A stretch of 6,936 nucleotides of DNA from Azonexus sp. (lineage in GTDB: Bacteria; Pseudomonadota; Gammaproteobacteria; Burkholderiales; Rhodocyclaceae), in NCBI GenBank assembly GCA_023150195.1, contig JAKLLI010000101.1, forward strand, positions 1 through 6,936. Direction: 5' to 3'. The position numbers and the translations under genes were made by a program. This document shows, in pieces, positions 1 to 6,297 of this stretch (position 1 is its first letter; the number at the start of each line of letters is the position of its first letter). Below the pieces are notes generated by a model, which ran no database searches, was not told the DNA's origin, and saw only the letters and a list, made by a program, of their open reading frames with translations.

Positions 1-145
1 GTGCATCGAAATCGCGGCCATTACGGGTCAGGCCATGCACGCAGACCAGGACGCGCGGATTGTCCCGCGCACCCCATTCGGTGAAGGCCATTCGATGCAG
101 GCCCGAGGGGCTCAGGCACTGCACGGTGTGTTGTTTATAGTTCAT
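1..145 (-). CDS. alpha/beta hydrolase, N-terminal fragment (runs off left edge)
   Basis: Only the first 48 codons are in the window. The start is well supported: a near-perfect Shine-Dalgarno, AAGGAGG, ends 6 bases before the ATG at 145. Reading the minus strand gives a short strand-forming lead-in, a GARDNP turn, then the hydrophobic strand VLVCV followed by HGLTRNGRDFD at residues 37-47. An HG dipeptide right after a buried strand is the usual oxyanion-hole region of alpha/beta hydrolases, and the HGLTRNGRDFD form is common in uncharacterised proteobacterial members. The nucleophile elbow, acid and histidine lie outside the window, so substrate and activity cannot be judged. It follows comEC by 27 bp on the same strand, so co-transcription is likely. 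There is no signal peptide in the visible part, suggesting a cytoplasmic enzyme. Confidence 0.85.
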   Translation of the reverse strand, partial: MNYKQHTVQCLSPSGLHRMAFTEWGARDNPRVLVCVHGLTRNGRDFDA

Positions 146-172
146 GTCTCTCCTCCTTCTCACCGAAATGTA

Positions 173-2461
173 TCACCGTCCGTGCCAGTAGCGCGGTCGG
201 GTTTGCCGCCAGCCCGACACGTCTGCGCCGTCGCCCCGCAACACGACGTGCAGCGCACCATCGCTGTCCGTTCGCCACAAACGCGCTCCTTGTGCTGCAT
301 AACGCGCCTGCACCCCGGCTTGCGGATGGCCGAAACGATTGCGATAGCCCACGGAAAACAGCACGTCGCGCGCGTTGACCGCAGCAATGAAAGGCGCCGT
401 CGACGACGTCCCGGAGCCATGGTGCGGCGCCAGCAGTACCTCTGCCTGCACACCCGCCGTATCCCGGCGCAGAAGTTGCGACTCTGCCGCCGCTTCAATA
501 TCCGCCGTCAACAACACGCGATGGCCGCCCACCCCGATGCGCAACACACAGGACAGATCGTTGCCGGACAAACCGGCCCGGTCCCCGGCGCGCGGATGCA
601 AAAGCGCAAACGCCACCCCATCGACCGCCCATTCCCCCTGATCCGCACAATCGGTCGCGCCCGCCAGCGGTGCCGACGACAGCACGCGCGCCACGGGCAG
701 CGCTGACAGCAGGGACGCCAGGCCGCCCGCATGATCGGCATCGTCGTGGGTGACGATCAGCACGTCCACGCGGTCCACGCCCAGCCAGCGCAAAAATGGC
801 AACAACACGCGCTGGCCGGCATCTGTGTCGGCGGTGTAACGCGGGCCCGGGTCGAACATTAGCACCTGACTGCGGGTACGCACCACGACCGCTTGCCCCT
901 GACCCACATCGAGCACATCGATCCACGCTTCTCCAACCGGCGGCCATTCGGCGGGCCAGATCAGCACCGGCAGCACGAGCATCAGCCCCAGGCTGCGTCC
1001 GGGTACCCCGCGCGGCAACAAGGCCATGGCGACACCCAGGCCGGCCCCGGCCATCGCCCACCAAGGCGGCGATGCGGCCTGCCACACGGGCCAGCTTGCG
1101 CACCAGCCAAGAAAAGGCATCAAACCATCCAGCACCCAGTGTGCCGCCTGCAGCAATGGGGGCCACGGGATCAGTGCCGCCAGCAGCGCCAGCGGTGTCA
1201 CGACGAAACTGATGACCGGCACGGCCACCGCATTGGCCAGCGGCGAGACCAGCGAAAACTGCTGAAACACCATCAGCAAGATGGGCAGGGTCGCCAAGGT
1301 CGCCGCCCACTGCACCATGCCCCAGGCACGCAATCGCCGCCGCCAGCCCTGCCCCGCTGCGGGGCTGCTCGCCCCCATCAGCAACAGCCCGGCCACGGCG
1401 CCGAATGACAGCCAGAAACCGGCGGCCAGCACCGCCCAGGGATCGATCACCAGCACGATGCCCATCGCCAATGCCAGTACCCGGGATGGTGCAACCTCCC
1501 GACTCGAAAAACGCGCGGCCACGGCCACCAGCAGCATGTAGAGGGTGCGCTGTGCCGGCACGCCAAAACCGGCCAGCAAGGCATACGCGAAGGCCGCCAG
1601 TGCTGCCGCCAGCAGACCCGCCTTCTGCGCCGGACAGCGCAAGGCCAGCACGGGAAAACGCCGCCAGAGCGCGTTGACCAGCCAACCGAACAGGCCCGCC
1701 ACCATCGTCACATGCAGGCCACTGATCGCCATCAGATGGGTGGTGCCGGTGCGATTGAAAATTGCCCATAACGGTCCGTCGACCGCAGACTGGTCGCCAA
1801 TCGCCAGTGCACTCAGCACGCCGCGCCACGGCCATTCGTCCTCCGGCAGCGCAGCGCTGAATCTTGCGCCGATGGCCGCCCGTAGCCGCGCAACCCAGAT
1901 CGCGGGTGGCCAGATCGCCTCGCCCAAGCGCTCAAAGCCGCCCGAGCGCACATAGCCACCGGCGCGAATCCCGCGCTCCAGCAGCCAGACTTCGTAATCA
2001 AACCCACCGGGATTGGCGCTGCCATGCGGCCGCTTCAAGCGTACTGAAAACTGCCAGCGTTCGCCGGGCCACACTGGCGGCCCGCCATACCAGGCCAGTT
2101 GCACGCGGCTTGGCACCTTGGCGTCTGCGGTCAACACGCGCTCAATGGCAAAATCGAAACGCTGCCCCTGCGCGAACGCGTGGGGCATGCCGGCCACGAC
2201 CCCGACCACCGCCACGTCCCGACCTTCCCAATCCGCATCCAGCGCATCGGCCAGCCGGAGGTCGGCACGCCACGCCGCCCACGACAAGCCGAGCAGAAAG
2301 CAGCCGACACCCGCCAGCACCCGCCGCCATGCCCCGTTGCCCGCAGCCCTTGGCAGCAGGCAGCACAGCGCCAATACTGCCAACGGCAACACCTCGGGCA
2401 AGACTGCGCTCGTTTGCAGGCCAGCCACCCCGACAGCGAAAAACACCACACCCCAATTCAT
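173..2461 (-). CDS. comEC: ComEC/Rec2 family DNA-uptake channel protein
   Basis: Inner-membrane channel that passes single-stranded DNA into the cytoplasm during natural transformation. Numbering is from the ATG at 2461 (762 residues, normal for Gram-negative ComEC/Rec2). The N-terminus (about 1-65) is hydrophobic, followed by a DUF4131-like soluble region (about 75-185). The competence domain carries the diagnostic TGTTHLMAISGLHV at 238-251 and several further membrane segments to about 500. The C-terminal metallo-beta-lactamase-like domain begins with VLDVGQGQA (516-524), has the metal motif THDDADH (571-577), Asp654, LLAPHHGSG (676-684) and RNRFGHP (707-713). All expected ligands are present, so the proposed nuclease domain looks intact. 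A TTG six codons upstream (2479) is an alternative start; neither start has a good Shine-Dalgarno. The gene is uninterrupted. The alpha/beta hydrolase follows after 27 bp; the DUF2062 gene is divergent upstream. Confidence 0.95.
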   Translation of the reverse strand: MNWGVVFFAVGVAGLQTSAVLPEVLPLAVLALCCLLPRAAGNGAWRRVLAGVGCFLLGLSWAAWRADLRLADALDADWEGRDVAVVGVVAGMPHAFAQGQRFDFAIERVLTADAKVPSRVQLAWYGGPPVWPGERWQFSVRLKRPHGSANPGGFDYEVWLLERGIRAGGYVRSGGFERLGEAIWPPAIWVARLRAAIGARFSAALPEDEWPWRGVLSALAIGDQSAVDGPLWAIFNRTGTTHLMAISGLHVTMVAGLFGWLVNALWRRFPVLALRCPAQKAGLLAAALAAFAYALLAGFGVPAQRTLYMLLVAVAARFSSREVAPSRVLALAMGIVLVIDPWAVLAAGFWLSFGAVAGLLLMGASSPAAGQGWRRRLRAWGMVQWAATLATLPILLMVFQQFSLVSPLANAVAVPVISFVVTPLALLAALIPWPPLLQAAHWVLDGLMPFLGWCASWPVWQAASPPWWAMAGAGLGVAMALLPRGVPGRSLGLMLVLPVLIWPAEWPPVGEAWIDVLDVGQGQAVVVRTRSQVLMFDPGPRYTADTDAGQRVLLPFLRWLGVDRVDVLIVTHDDADHAGGLASLLSALPVARVLSSAPLAGATDCADQGEWAVDGVAFALLHPRAGDRAGLSGNDLSCVLRIGVGGHRVLLTADIEAAAESQLLRRDTAGVQAEVLLAPHHGSGTSSTAPFIAAVNARDVLFSVGYRNRFGHPQAGVQARYAAQGARLWRTDSDGALHVVLRGDGADVSGWRQTRPRYWHGR

Positions 2462-2505
2462 GCCAATATCATGGCACAAATCGTCACGATGACTGGCCGG
2501 CGGTT

Positions 2506-2514
2506 TGGGATAAT
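2506..2514 (+). promoter_or_regulatory. possible extended -10 promoter for the DUF2062 gene
   Basis: TGGGATAAT matches an extended -10 element (TG, one base, then GATAAT, 5 of 6 to TATAAT). No convincing -35 box is seen 16-18 bases upstream, as expected when an extended -10 is used. It lies only 6 bases before the ATG at 2521, so transcription would start at or next to the first codon. It sits in the 59-bp divergent gap between comEC and the DUF2062 gene. Motif match only. Confidence 0.3.
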
Positions 2515-2520
2515 CAGCCT

Positions 2521-3051
2521 ATGCGACGCACCTTAAAAAAATATCTGCCGAATCCCGAGAGCATCCGGAATAACCGCTGGCTGCGCCCGTTTGCCGCCAG
2601 CCTGCTCCACCCACGGCTCTGGCACCTGAACCGCCACTCCGCCGCCGGCGCGGTCGCCACTGGCCTGTTTTGTGGACTGATTCCCGGCCCGCTGCAAATG
2701 CTGGCCGCTGCGCTCTGTGCGATCCGCTTCAAGATCAACCTGCCGCTCGCCCTGCTCACCACGCTCTACACCAACCCGGTCACCATCGTCCCGCTCTATC
2801 TGCTGGCCTACCAGATTGGCCGCTGGGTGCTGGGTGACGGTAGCGGCTTTCTCTCGCCCCCCGCATTTTCCGCCACCGATTTCACCGGCTGGACCACAGC
2901 CATGCAACAGTGGATGCTGAGTGTTGCCTCACCGCTGGCGACGGGCCTACTGATCCTCGCCACCGCACTGGCCGCCTTAGGCTACCTGATCACCCGCACC
3001 GCCTGGCAGATCTACCTGATTACCGTCTGGCACAAGCGCTTCAAACGTTAA
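2521..3051 (+). CDS. DUF2062 family membrane protein
   Basis: A 176-residue inner-membrane protein of the DUF2062 family (role unknown). After a basic N-terminus come three hydrophobic stretches: about 41-68, containing the glycine/proline-rich turn GLFCGLIPGPLQ (48-59); about 74-104, containing TNPVTIVPLYLLAY (84-97); and about 133-158. The C-terminus is basic (HKRFKR). The IPGP and TNP motifs are typical of the family. The reading frame stays open far upstream, to 1864, but that extension lies antisense to comEC and has shadow-like composition, so the ATG at 2521 is chosen. It gives the usual family length and has a possible promoter just ahead. No clear Shine-Dalgarno is visible. The gene is divergent from comEC and convergent with the Cys-repeat gene on the other side, so it is probably a single transcription unit. 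Confidence 0.9.
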   Translation: MRRTLKKYLPNPESIRNNRWLRPFAASLLHPRLWHLNRHSAAGAVATGLFCGLIPGPLQMLAAALCAIRFKINLPLALLTTLYTNPVTIVPLYLLAYQIGRWVLGDGSGFLSPPAFSATDFTGWTTAMQQWMLSVASPLATGLLILATALAALGYLITRTAWQIYLITVWHKRFKR

Positions 3052-3093
3052 AAACAATCAGGGCGCCGAGGCCGCATGGCCTGGGCGCCCTGA
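3049..3093 (-). terminator. Rho-independent terminator of the Cys-repeat protein gene
   Basis: Arms TCAGGGCGCC (3058-3067) and GGCGCCCTGA (3084-3093) pair perfectly. After one mismatch the stem continues with AGGCC/GGCCT around a GCAT loop, 15 base pairs in all. On the minus strand the hairpin is followed by TTGTTTTTAA; on the plus strand nothing T-rich follows. It therefore ends the minus-strand gene 3111-3434, 17 bp after that gene's stop. It may also stop plus-strand transcription less efficiently, since it overlaps the end of the DUF2062 gene. Confidence 0.85.
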
Positions 3094-3110
3094 CCTGGCG
3101 CGAGGACCGA

Positions 3111-3434
3111 TCAACGGCCCTTCAAACAATAGGCACCACTGCTCCCATAACCGGAGGGGCAACTGCCTTGCTTGGCCATCGCCATGCGGGCATTGCTGCT
3201 CGCCAGACAATAGTTACCGCTACTCCCGTAACCCGAAGGGCAAGTCCCCACGCGAGGAATCGCAAATTTGGCCGTCGCACTGGGCTTGCAATAATTGCCA
3301 CTGGACGAATAACCCGACGGGCATCCCCCATTCTTGGCCACGACTTGCGGTGCCAAACCACCGGCAAAGGCCGAACCGCTCATCGCGATCGCCAGCACCC
3401 CGACCCACCGTGCAAAACGCAGACTGGATTTCAT
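3111..3434 (-). CDS. small secreted protein with three CPSGY-x-SSG-x-YC repeats
   Basis: A 107-residue protein with a classic Sec signal peptide: basic MKSSLRFARW, hydrophobic core VGVLAIAMSG, probable cleavage after SAFA at residue 24. The ATG at 3434 is chosen over one nine codons upstream because it has a GAGGAG Shine-Dalgarno at proper spacing and begins the signal peptide directly. The mature part carries three copies of CPSGY[SG]SSG[NA]YC, starting at Cys38, Cys65 and Cys92, spaced exactly 27 residues. Each copy has two cysteines ten residues apart, so there are six in total, all in the exported part, which suggests three disulfide-closed loops. The linkers share an S-x-x-A-x-x-A pattern. 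I do not recognise a named family and assign no function. The location is periplasm or outside the cell, with no lipobox and no anchor. A T-tracted hairpin ends the gene. Confidence 0.85.
   Translation of the reverse strand: MKSSLRFARWVGVLAIAMSGSAFAGGLAPQVVAKNGGCPSGYSSSGNYCKPSATAKFAIPRVGTCPSGYGSSGNYCLASSNARMAMAKQGSCPSGYGSSGAYCLKGR
3126..3323 (-). repeat. three tandem protein-coding repeats, 81-bp period
   Basis: Two full 27-codon units (3323-3243 and 3242-3162) and a final 12-codon unit (3161-3126), each starting at a Cys codon. The encoded CPSGY-x-SSG-x-YC core is nearly identical in all three, but the DNA differs at many third positions. The duplication is therefore not recent, and the protein pattern has been kept. 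Confidence 0.85.
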
Positions 3435-3461
3435 TGGACACTCCTCTGTTGAGTTGAACAT

Positions 3462-3489
3462 GTTCTAAATCCCACCCCGCCGCAGGCAA
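3462..3489 (-). promoter_or_regulatory. possible sigma-70 promoter of the Cys-repeat gene
   Basis: On the minus strand TTGCCT (3489-3484) and TAGAAC (3467-3462), each 4 of 6 to consensus, are separated by 16 bp. Transcription would begin near 3455, giving a leader of about 20 bases that contains the Shine-Dalgarno. The -10 box overlaps the short palindrome GAACATGTTC (3456-3465), which could be an operator. Weak match only. Confidence 0.3.
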
Positions 3490-3910
3490 CGACCAGGCAG
3501 CACCCGCAAGATTTGCTTCGATGACCAGCGGGCCCGGAGAGTATGCCATGGGGGCAAAATGACGCAACTCACCGACTGGACACCCGAAACGGATTGGCTG
3601 CCGTGTGAGGTTTCACGCGTAGCGATGCCGCTCCGGATAGTTCGCTTCCTGTCGCAACGCCAGCACGCCCCTCTCGAATGACCAGTGGCACAAGGATCGT
3701 GATAGAGGCCGCTTCCTCAAGCAAATTCAGCAGGCGCAAAAAAGTCTCTCTGAGCTGCGGGGTGAACCTGCCCAAACCAATCCCACGCTCAGCCGCGCGC
3801 TCGCCCTGGGGCATCAGGTTGCTCAGGGCAACCAGCGCCGCCAGCACACGCAGACGATAATGTTTTCGTCCGTCGTTTCGGAGAATCAGGCAATAAATTC
3901 ATAGAATCCT
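3490..3910. other. stretch without a convincing gene; possible remnant reading frame
   Basis: Between the Cys-repeat gene and the alcohol dehydrogenase there is no gene with a start codon and ribosome site that I can support. A minus-strand frame is open from about 3901 to the stop at 3569. It has believable codon use (many CTG, GAG, GCG) and reads as an amphipathic helical protein (for example RLRVLAALVAL and FLRLLNLLEEAAS). It lacks an ATG, its only plausible start is a GTG at 3847 without a Shine-Dalgarno, and it resembles no family I know. A plus-strand 40-codon frame starts at ATG 3559 and ends at 3681. The antisense frame beyond it is also open. The stretch could be a decayed gene or plain intergenic DNA. 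Confidence 0.35.
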
Positions 3911-3923
3911 GATACCCGGTATC
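3902..3923 (+). promoter_or_regulatory. candidate -10 box and palindromic operator before the alcohol dehydrogenase
   Basis: TAGAAT (3902-3907) is a 5 of 6 match to a -10 box, though no good -35 is placed upstream. Directly after it comes GATACCCGGTATC (3911-3923), a perfect 6+1+6 inverted repeat, 52 bp before the start codon. If the -10 is real the palindrome would lie in the first transcribed bases, a usual position for a repressor. No regulator gene is next to it in the window. Confidence 0.3.
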
Positions 3924-3975
3924 CGAATGGGACACACCCCATCCTTGGATCAACCACCAGAAAAGGAAACAGCAC

Positions 3976-5124
3976 ATGGAAAACTTCACTTTCTACAACC
4001 CCACCCTCATCGAATTCGGCGCCGACAAGGAACACACCGTTGGCAAACATCTGGCGAAGCACGGCATCAAGAAGGTCTTGTTTTGTTACGGCAGCGACCG
4101 GATCAAGCGCGACGGCCTGTTCACCACGGTGACCGAGCGTCTGGCCGAGTACGGCATCGGCTATGTCGAACTCGGCGGCATTGTCAGCAACCCGGTCATT
4201 TCCAAGGTGCGCGAGGGGATCGCGCTGGCCCGTGCCGAACAGGTGGATGCCATTCTCGCAGTCGGTGGTGGCTCGGTGCTCGACAGCGTGAAAGGGATCG
4301 CCGCCGGCGTGCCCTATGCCGGCGATGTCTGGGATCTGTTCAGCGGCACGACACTCGTCACCTCGGCGCTGCCGACCTTCGCCATCATGACCCTGGCAGC
4401 CACCGGCAGCGAAATGAACTGTTCCGGGGTGGTGACCAACGACGAGACCCAAGAAAAGTTTTTCATCTCCGCACCGGCGCTTTTCCCCAAAGTCTCCATC
4501 GTCAATCCCCGCCTGATGCAGAGTGTGTCACGCGACTATCTGGTGTACTCCGCCGCCGACGTCATCGCCCACTGCATCGAGGCCTATTTCACCGCAAGCG
4601 TCCATCCAACCCTGAATTCGCGAATCGTCGAGTCCGTGATCAACACCATTATTGAAACCACCGGCATCCTGCTCGATGACCCCGCCAACGACGCCGCCCG
4701 TGGCGAATTCGCCTGGGCGGCCACGCTGGCGCTGAACGGCCTGACCTTCTCCGGTTGCGCCGGCTTCGGCTTCCCCAACCACGCCATCGAGCATTCGTTG
4801 TCCGCGCTCTTCAATGTGCCGCATGGCGCCGGCCTGTCGACGGTGATACCGGCCTGGATGAAGTGGTACCAAAGCCGTAACCCGGCCCAATTCACGCGTT
4901 TCGCCCGCCAGGTTTTCGGCGTTGACAGCCCGGAAGCCGGCATCGCTGCTTTGGAAGCCTGGTTCAACAAGATCGGCACGCCAACCCGTCTAGGCAAGTT
5001 GGGTATCAAGGAAAGCGACCTGCCGGCGATTGGCGAAAACGTGCAGATGAGCGTCCAGCGTTTTGGCCTGGCCGCGCAATACAGCCCGGCGGTGGTCAAC
5101 GACATCCTGCGCTGCGCCCTGTAA
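3976..5124 (+). CDS. iron-containing (group III) alcohol dehydrogenase, YqhD/BdhA-like
   Basis: A 382-residue cytoplasmic enzyme of the Fe-dependent alcohol dehydrogenase family, expected to interconvert aldehydes/ketones and alcohols with NAD(P)H. The length fits the YqhD/butanol dehydrogenase subgroup. The cofactor-binding half contains GGGSVLDSVKGIA at 97-109 and a conserved GSEMN at 144-148. The metal ligands expected from the FucO/YqhD families are all there: Asp195 and His199 in DVIAHCIEAYF, His269 in FPNHAIEH and His283 in VPHGAG; His273 matches the extra conserved histidine. The ATG at 3976 has AAGGAA seven bases upstream. Near residue 40 the sequence is YGSDRIK where YqhD has a glycine-rich YGGGS-type turn. 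The acidic Asp41 might favour NADH over NADPH, but that is a guess. No pathway genes flank it, so the natural substrate is unknown. It appears to be transcribed alone, with convergent genes downstream. Confidence 0.93.
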   Translation: MENFTFYNPTLIEFGADKEHTVGKHLAKHGIKKVLFCYGSDRIKRDGLFTTVTERLAEYGIGYVELGGIVSNPVISKVREGIALARAEQVDAILAVGGGSVLDSVKGIAAGVPYAGDVWDLFSGTTLVTSALPTFAIMTLAATGSEMNCSGVVTNDETQEKFFISAPALFPKVSIVNPRLMQSVSRDYLVYSAADVIAHCIEAYFTASVHPTLNSRIVESVINTIIETTGILLDDPANDAARGEFAWAATLALNGLTFSGCAGFGFPNHAIEHSLSALFNVPHGAGLSTVIPAWMKWYQSRNPAQFTRFARQVFGVDSPEAGIAALEAWFNKIGTPTRLGKLGIKESDLPAIGENVQMSVQRFGLAAQYSPAVVNDILRCAL

Positions 5125-5143
5125 TCAAGGCACGCTGAACAGC

Positions 5144-5187
5144 AAAAAAGCGGCAAACGGCGGAGCCAAAAAACTCGCGTTTGCCGC
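5144..5187 (-). terminator. Rho-independent terminator of the small lipoprotein gene
   Basis: Ten-base arms GCGGCAAACG (5150-5159) and CGTTTGCCGC (5178-5187) pair perfectly across an 18-base loop. On the minus strand the hairpin is followed by six T (5149-5144), the signature of intrinsic termination, starting 8 bp after the lipoprotein stop codon. No T-run follows on the plus strand, so it is not a strong terminator for the alcohol dehydrogenase, although the hairpin could protect that mRNA's 3' end. Confidence 0.8.
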
Positions 5188-5195
5188 GCTTGGCG

Positions 5196-5411
5196 CTAAT
5201 TTGCGCCCGAACGGGCCTTCTCGTACGTTGAGTAATCCGCCTTGTTCTGCCGGGCCAGACATTCGTCCGCCGCCGTCGCCGGCTGCCGTCTGCACTGGTT
5301 CTCCCCAGCCTGCCGCGCACCTTCGTACCACGCCTGCGTCGTGCAACCACCCAAACACAGCGCGGCCAGCCCAAGGCATATCCATTCAAGGGATTTTTTC
5401 ATCCGTGACAT
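5196..5411 (-). CDS. small lipoprotein (71 residues), function unknown
   Basis: A short basic N-terminus (MSRMKK), a hydrophobic stretch (WICLGLAALCL) and the lipobox LGGC with Cys23 identify a type II signal peptide. After Cys23, a Thr-Thr rather than Asp suggests sorting to the outer membrane by the Lol system. The mature 49-residue part has AWYEGARQ, then a cysteine pair (NQC and DEC, residues 40 and 51), and ends with DYSTYEKAR. Similar tiny lipoproteins with a WYEG motif, a Cys pair and a final Y-x-x-Y-x-x-x-R segment are common in beta- and gammaproteobacteria but lack a known role. The ATG at 5411 is preferred because GGAG lies 8 bases upstream; the next ATG, three codons on, lacks this. 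The frame extends back to 5633, but that part reads through the attC site. A T-tracted hairpin follows the gene. Confidence 0.82.
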   Translation of the reverse strand: MSRMKKSLEWICLGLAALCLGGCTTQAWYEGARQAGENQCRRQPATAADECLARQNKADYSTYEKARSGAN

Positions 5412-5539
5412 TTCATGAGCTCCATCGGAATTGAACCATTTGCCGGGATGGGAATAGTACCGGGCGCCTGTAATGATCTGGATCTTTTGGGAGGCAGTAA
5501 TCGACCCAAAGCGGAAGTAGCGCGATTGGGAAAGCGGAC

Positions 5540-5606
5540 GTTCAACGTCTGAATTCACCGGACTGCGCAGTTTTTCGCGCAGGTCCAGTGGGATGATGGG
5601 TTGGGC
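5540..5606 (-). other. integron attC recombination site
   Basis: Read on the minus strand the 67-bp site starts with R'' GCCCAAC (5606-5600), fitting RYYYAAC, and ends with R' GTTGAAC (5546-5540), fitting GTTRRRY. Between them is an imperfect palindrome: CACCGGACTGCGC (5556-5568) pairs with GCGCAGGTCCAGTG (5577-5590) with one C/A mismatch and one bulged G, leaving an 8-base loop. The arms end in a TTCAGAC-GTT form like many described attC sites, which sets the orientation. Unpaired 9-base spacers sit next to the R boxes, as in attC sites. The site begins 5 bases after the stop codon of the 223-codon gene, the normal place for attC in a cassette. No integrase gene is present in the window. The call is from structure only; a covariance-model search was not possible. 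Confidence 0.75.
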
Positions 5607-6297
5607 ATTTTTCAAACAACGATTCGCCTCCATGTTTCAGGCAATAGATCTTCATCGAATGGTTTTCTCATTCGGTCAAAGTCGGTTGCCCCAGAAAGCA
5701 CGGATTCAGTCATGTCTTGGATGGCATAGGTAAAGGAATCTTGCCCAAGAGAGCTAACGCCCCAAGGGCGTCTCTTATGTGCGAAAACAGAAAAAGGCAG
5801 TGTCTTGGCCAAAGAGCAAAGAACTGACTCAAGCTCCGACACTTTTCTGGAACCAAGCGAAGAAGGAATAGCGCAAACCAAGAAAGGTACCGGGTGCTTG
5901 GGCGCATTTCGATGGCCGTTGGGGTTCTTCATTGCGAAATAGAAGTCGGGTGGGATCGACTCTTTTTCGCAGACGGTCCATCCAGGAGCACATGCCTCCA
6001 GACTGAGGAACTTCCAATATTTCCATTCTTCAGCATTCGTGGGTGAGCTATGCGCCCACCGTTGATGGGATTTTTCGTCCCACGAGAGCTTTCCAAATGG
6101 AACCACCTTCTTAGGATCGGCGGAGTACTGAAGGCATCGCATGGTTGCATTGCCACGCGGGCCTGTTGTGAATGGAGTGAGAGCCGTTGCCCACGGCTCC
6201 CAATTTCGCCACGCCCAAAGGTCCGGGCTACCTTCCGAACCTTTCATGATAAAAACTTCGTACTCACGCTCGTGGTAGGCCATATCAGAATGCCAAA
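5541..6297 (-). mobile_element. integron gene cassette (single, no integrase in view)
   Basis: The proposed cassette consists of the 223-codon gene plus its 3' attC site. The 5' edge is placed at GTTTGGC (6298-6292), 8 bp before the ATG: cassette recombination cuts after the G of this box. If excised as a circle, this box would become the attC R' arm and would pair with R'' GCCCAAC at 6 of 7 positions, better than the present chromosomal partner GTTGAAC (5 of 7). That is the expected signature of a true cassette edge. Base composition supports import: sampled 60-base lines inside are about 48-50% G+C, against about 70% in the alcohol dehydrogenase and more in comEC. Removing it would restore CTG-TTGAAC at the insertion point, itself a valid GTTRRRY box. 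It could be a solitary insertion or part of a cluster lacking an integrase. Confidence 0.6.
5612..6283 (-). CDS. cassette-borne hypothetical protein, 223 residues
   Basis: I do not recognise a family. The product looks soluble: no signal peptide, no membrane span, mixed charge. It is unusually rich in tryptophan (11, four of them within residues 23-32) and has five cysteines, not arranged as a zinc site I can name. Hydrophobic strands occur near residues 132-142 (VPFLVCAIPS) and a possible amphipathic helix at about 145-158 (SELESVLCSLAK), giving an alpha/beta impression. The acidic/basic C-terminus is DEDLLPETWRRIVV. Base composition is far lower in G+C than the flanking genes, and codon use is less biased. 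The ATG at 6283 has no Shine-Dalgarno and lies 8 bp from the proposed cassette edge, as is common in cassettes, which are often read from an outside promoter. An internal ATG (6247) is the alternative start and also lacks a ribosome site. Confidence 0.7.
   Translation of the reverse strand: MAYHEREYEVFIMKGSEGSPDLWAWRNWEPWATALTPFTTGPRGNATMRCLQYSADPKKVVPFGKLSWDEKSHQRWAHSSPTNAEEWKYWKFLSLEACAPGWTVCEKESIPPDFYFAMKNPNGHRNAPKHPVPFLVCAIPSSLGSRKVSELESVLCSLAKTLPFSVFAHKRRPWGVSSLGQDSFTYAIQDMTESVLSGATDFDRMRKPFDEDLLPETWRRIVV

Noticed and set aside
495..1835. 446-codon minus-strand frame and several plus-strand frames within comEC
   Set aside because: They are other-frame readings of a clearly intact comEC in high-G+C DNA, where stops are rare; none shows a domain or ribosome site.
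1864..2520. Long in-frame upstream extension of the DUF2062 gene
   Set aside because: It lies antisense to comEC, has proline/arginine-rich shadow composition, and family length and promoter position support the ATG at 2521.
3058..3093. Terminator for the DUF2062 gene on the plus strand
   Set aside because: No T-run follows the hairpin on the plus strand; the T-run is on the minus side, so it is assigned to the convergent gene.
3456..3465. GAACATGTTC as an SOS (LexA) box
   Set aside because: The Gram-positive type LexA box needs four bases between GAAC and GTTC and here there are two; the proteobacterial CTG-N10-CAG form is absent.
3789..3989. 66-codon minus-strand frame over the alcohol dehydrogenase start
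   Set aside because: No ribosome site and it overlaps the well-supported dehydrogenase start and leader.
5125..5195. A second attC making the small lipoprotein a further cassette
   Set aside because: No RYYYAAC/GTTRRRY pair is found; the palindrome there is a T-tracted terminator.
5412..5633. In-frame upstream extension of the small lipoprotein to 145 residues
   Set aside because: It would bury the lipoprotein signal inside the protein and runs through the attC site; residues such as EKLRSPVNSDV are just the attC read as codons. The Shine-Dalgarno supports the start at 5411.
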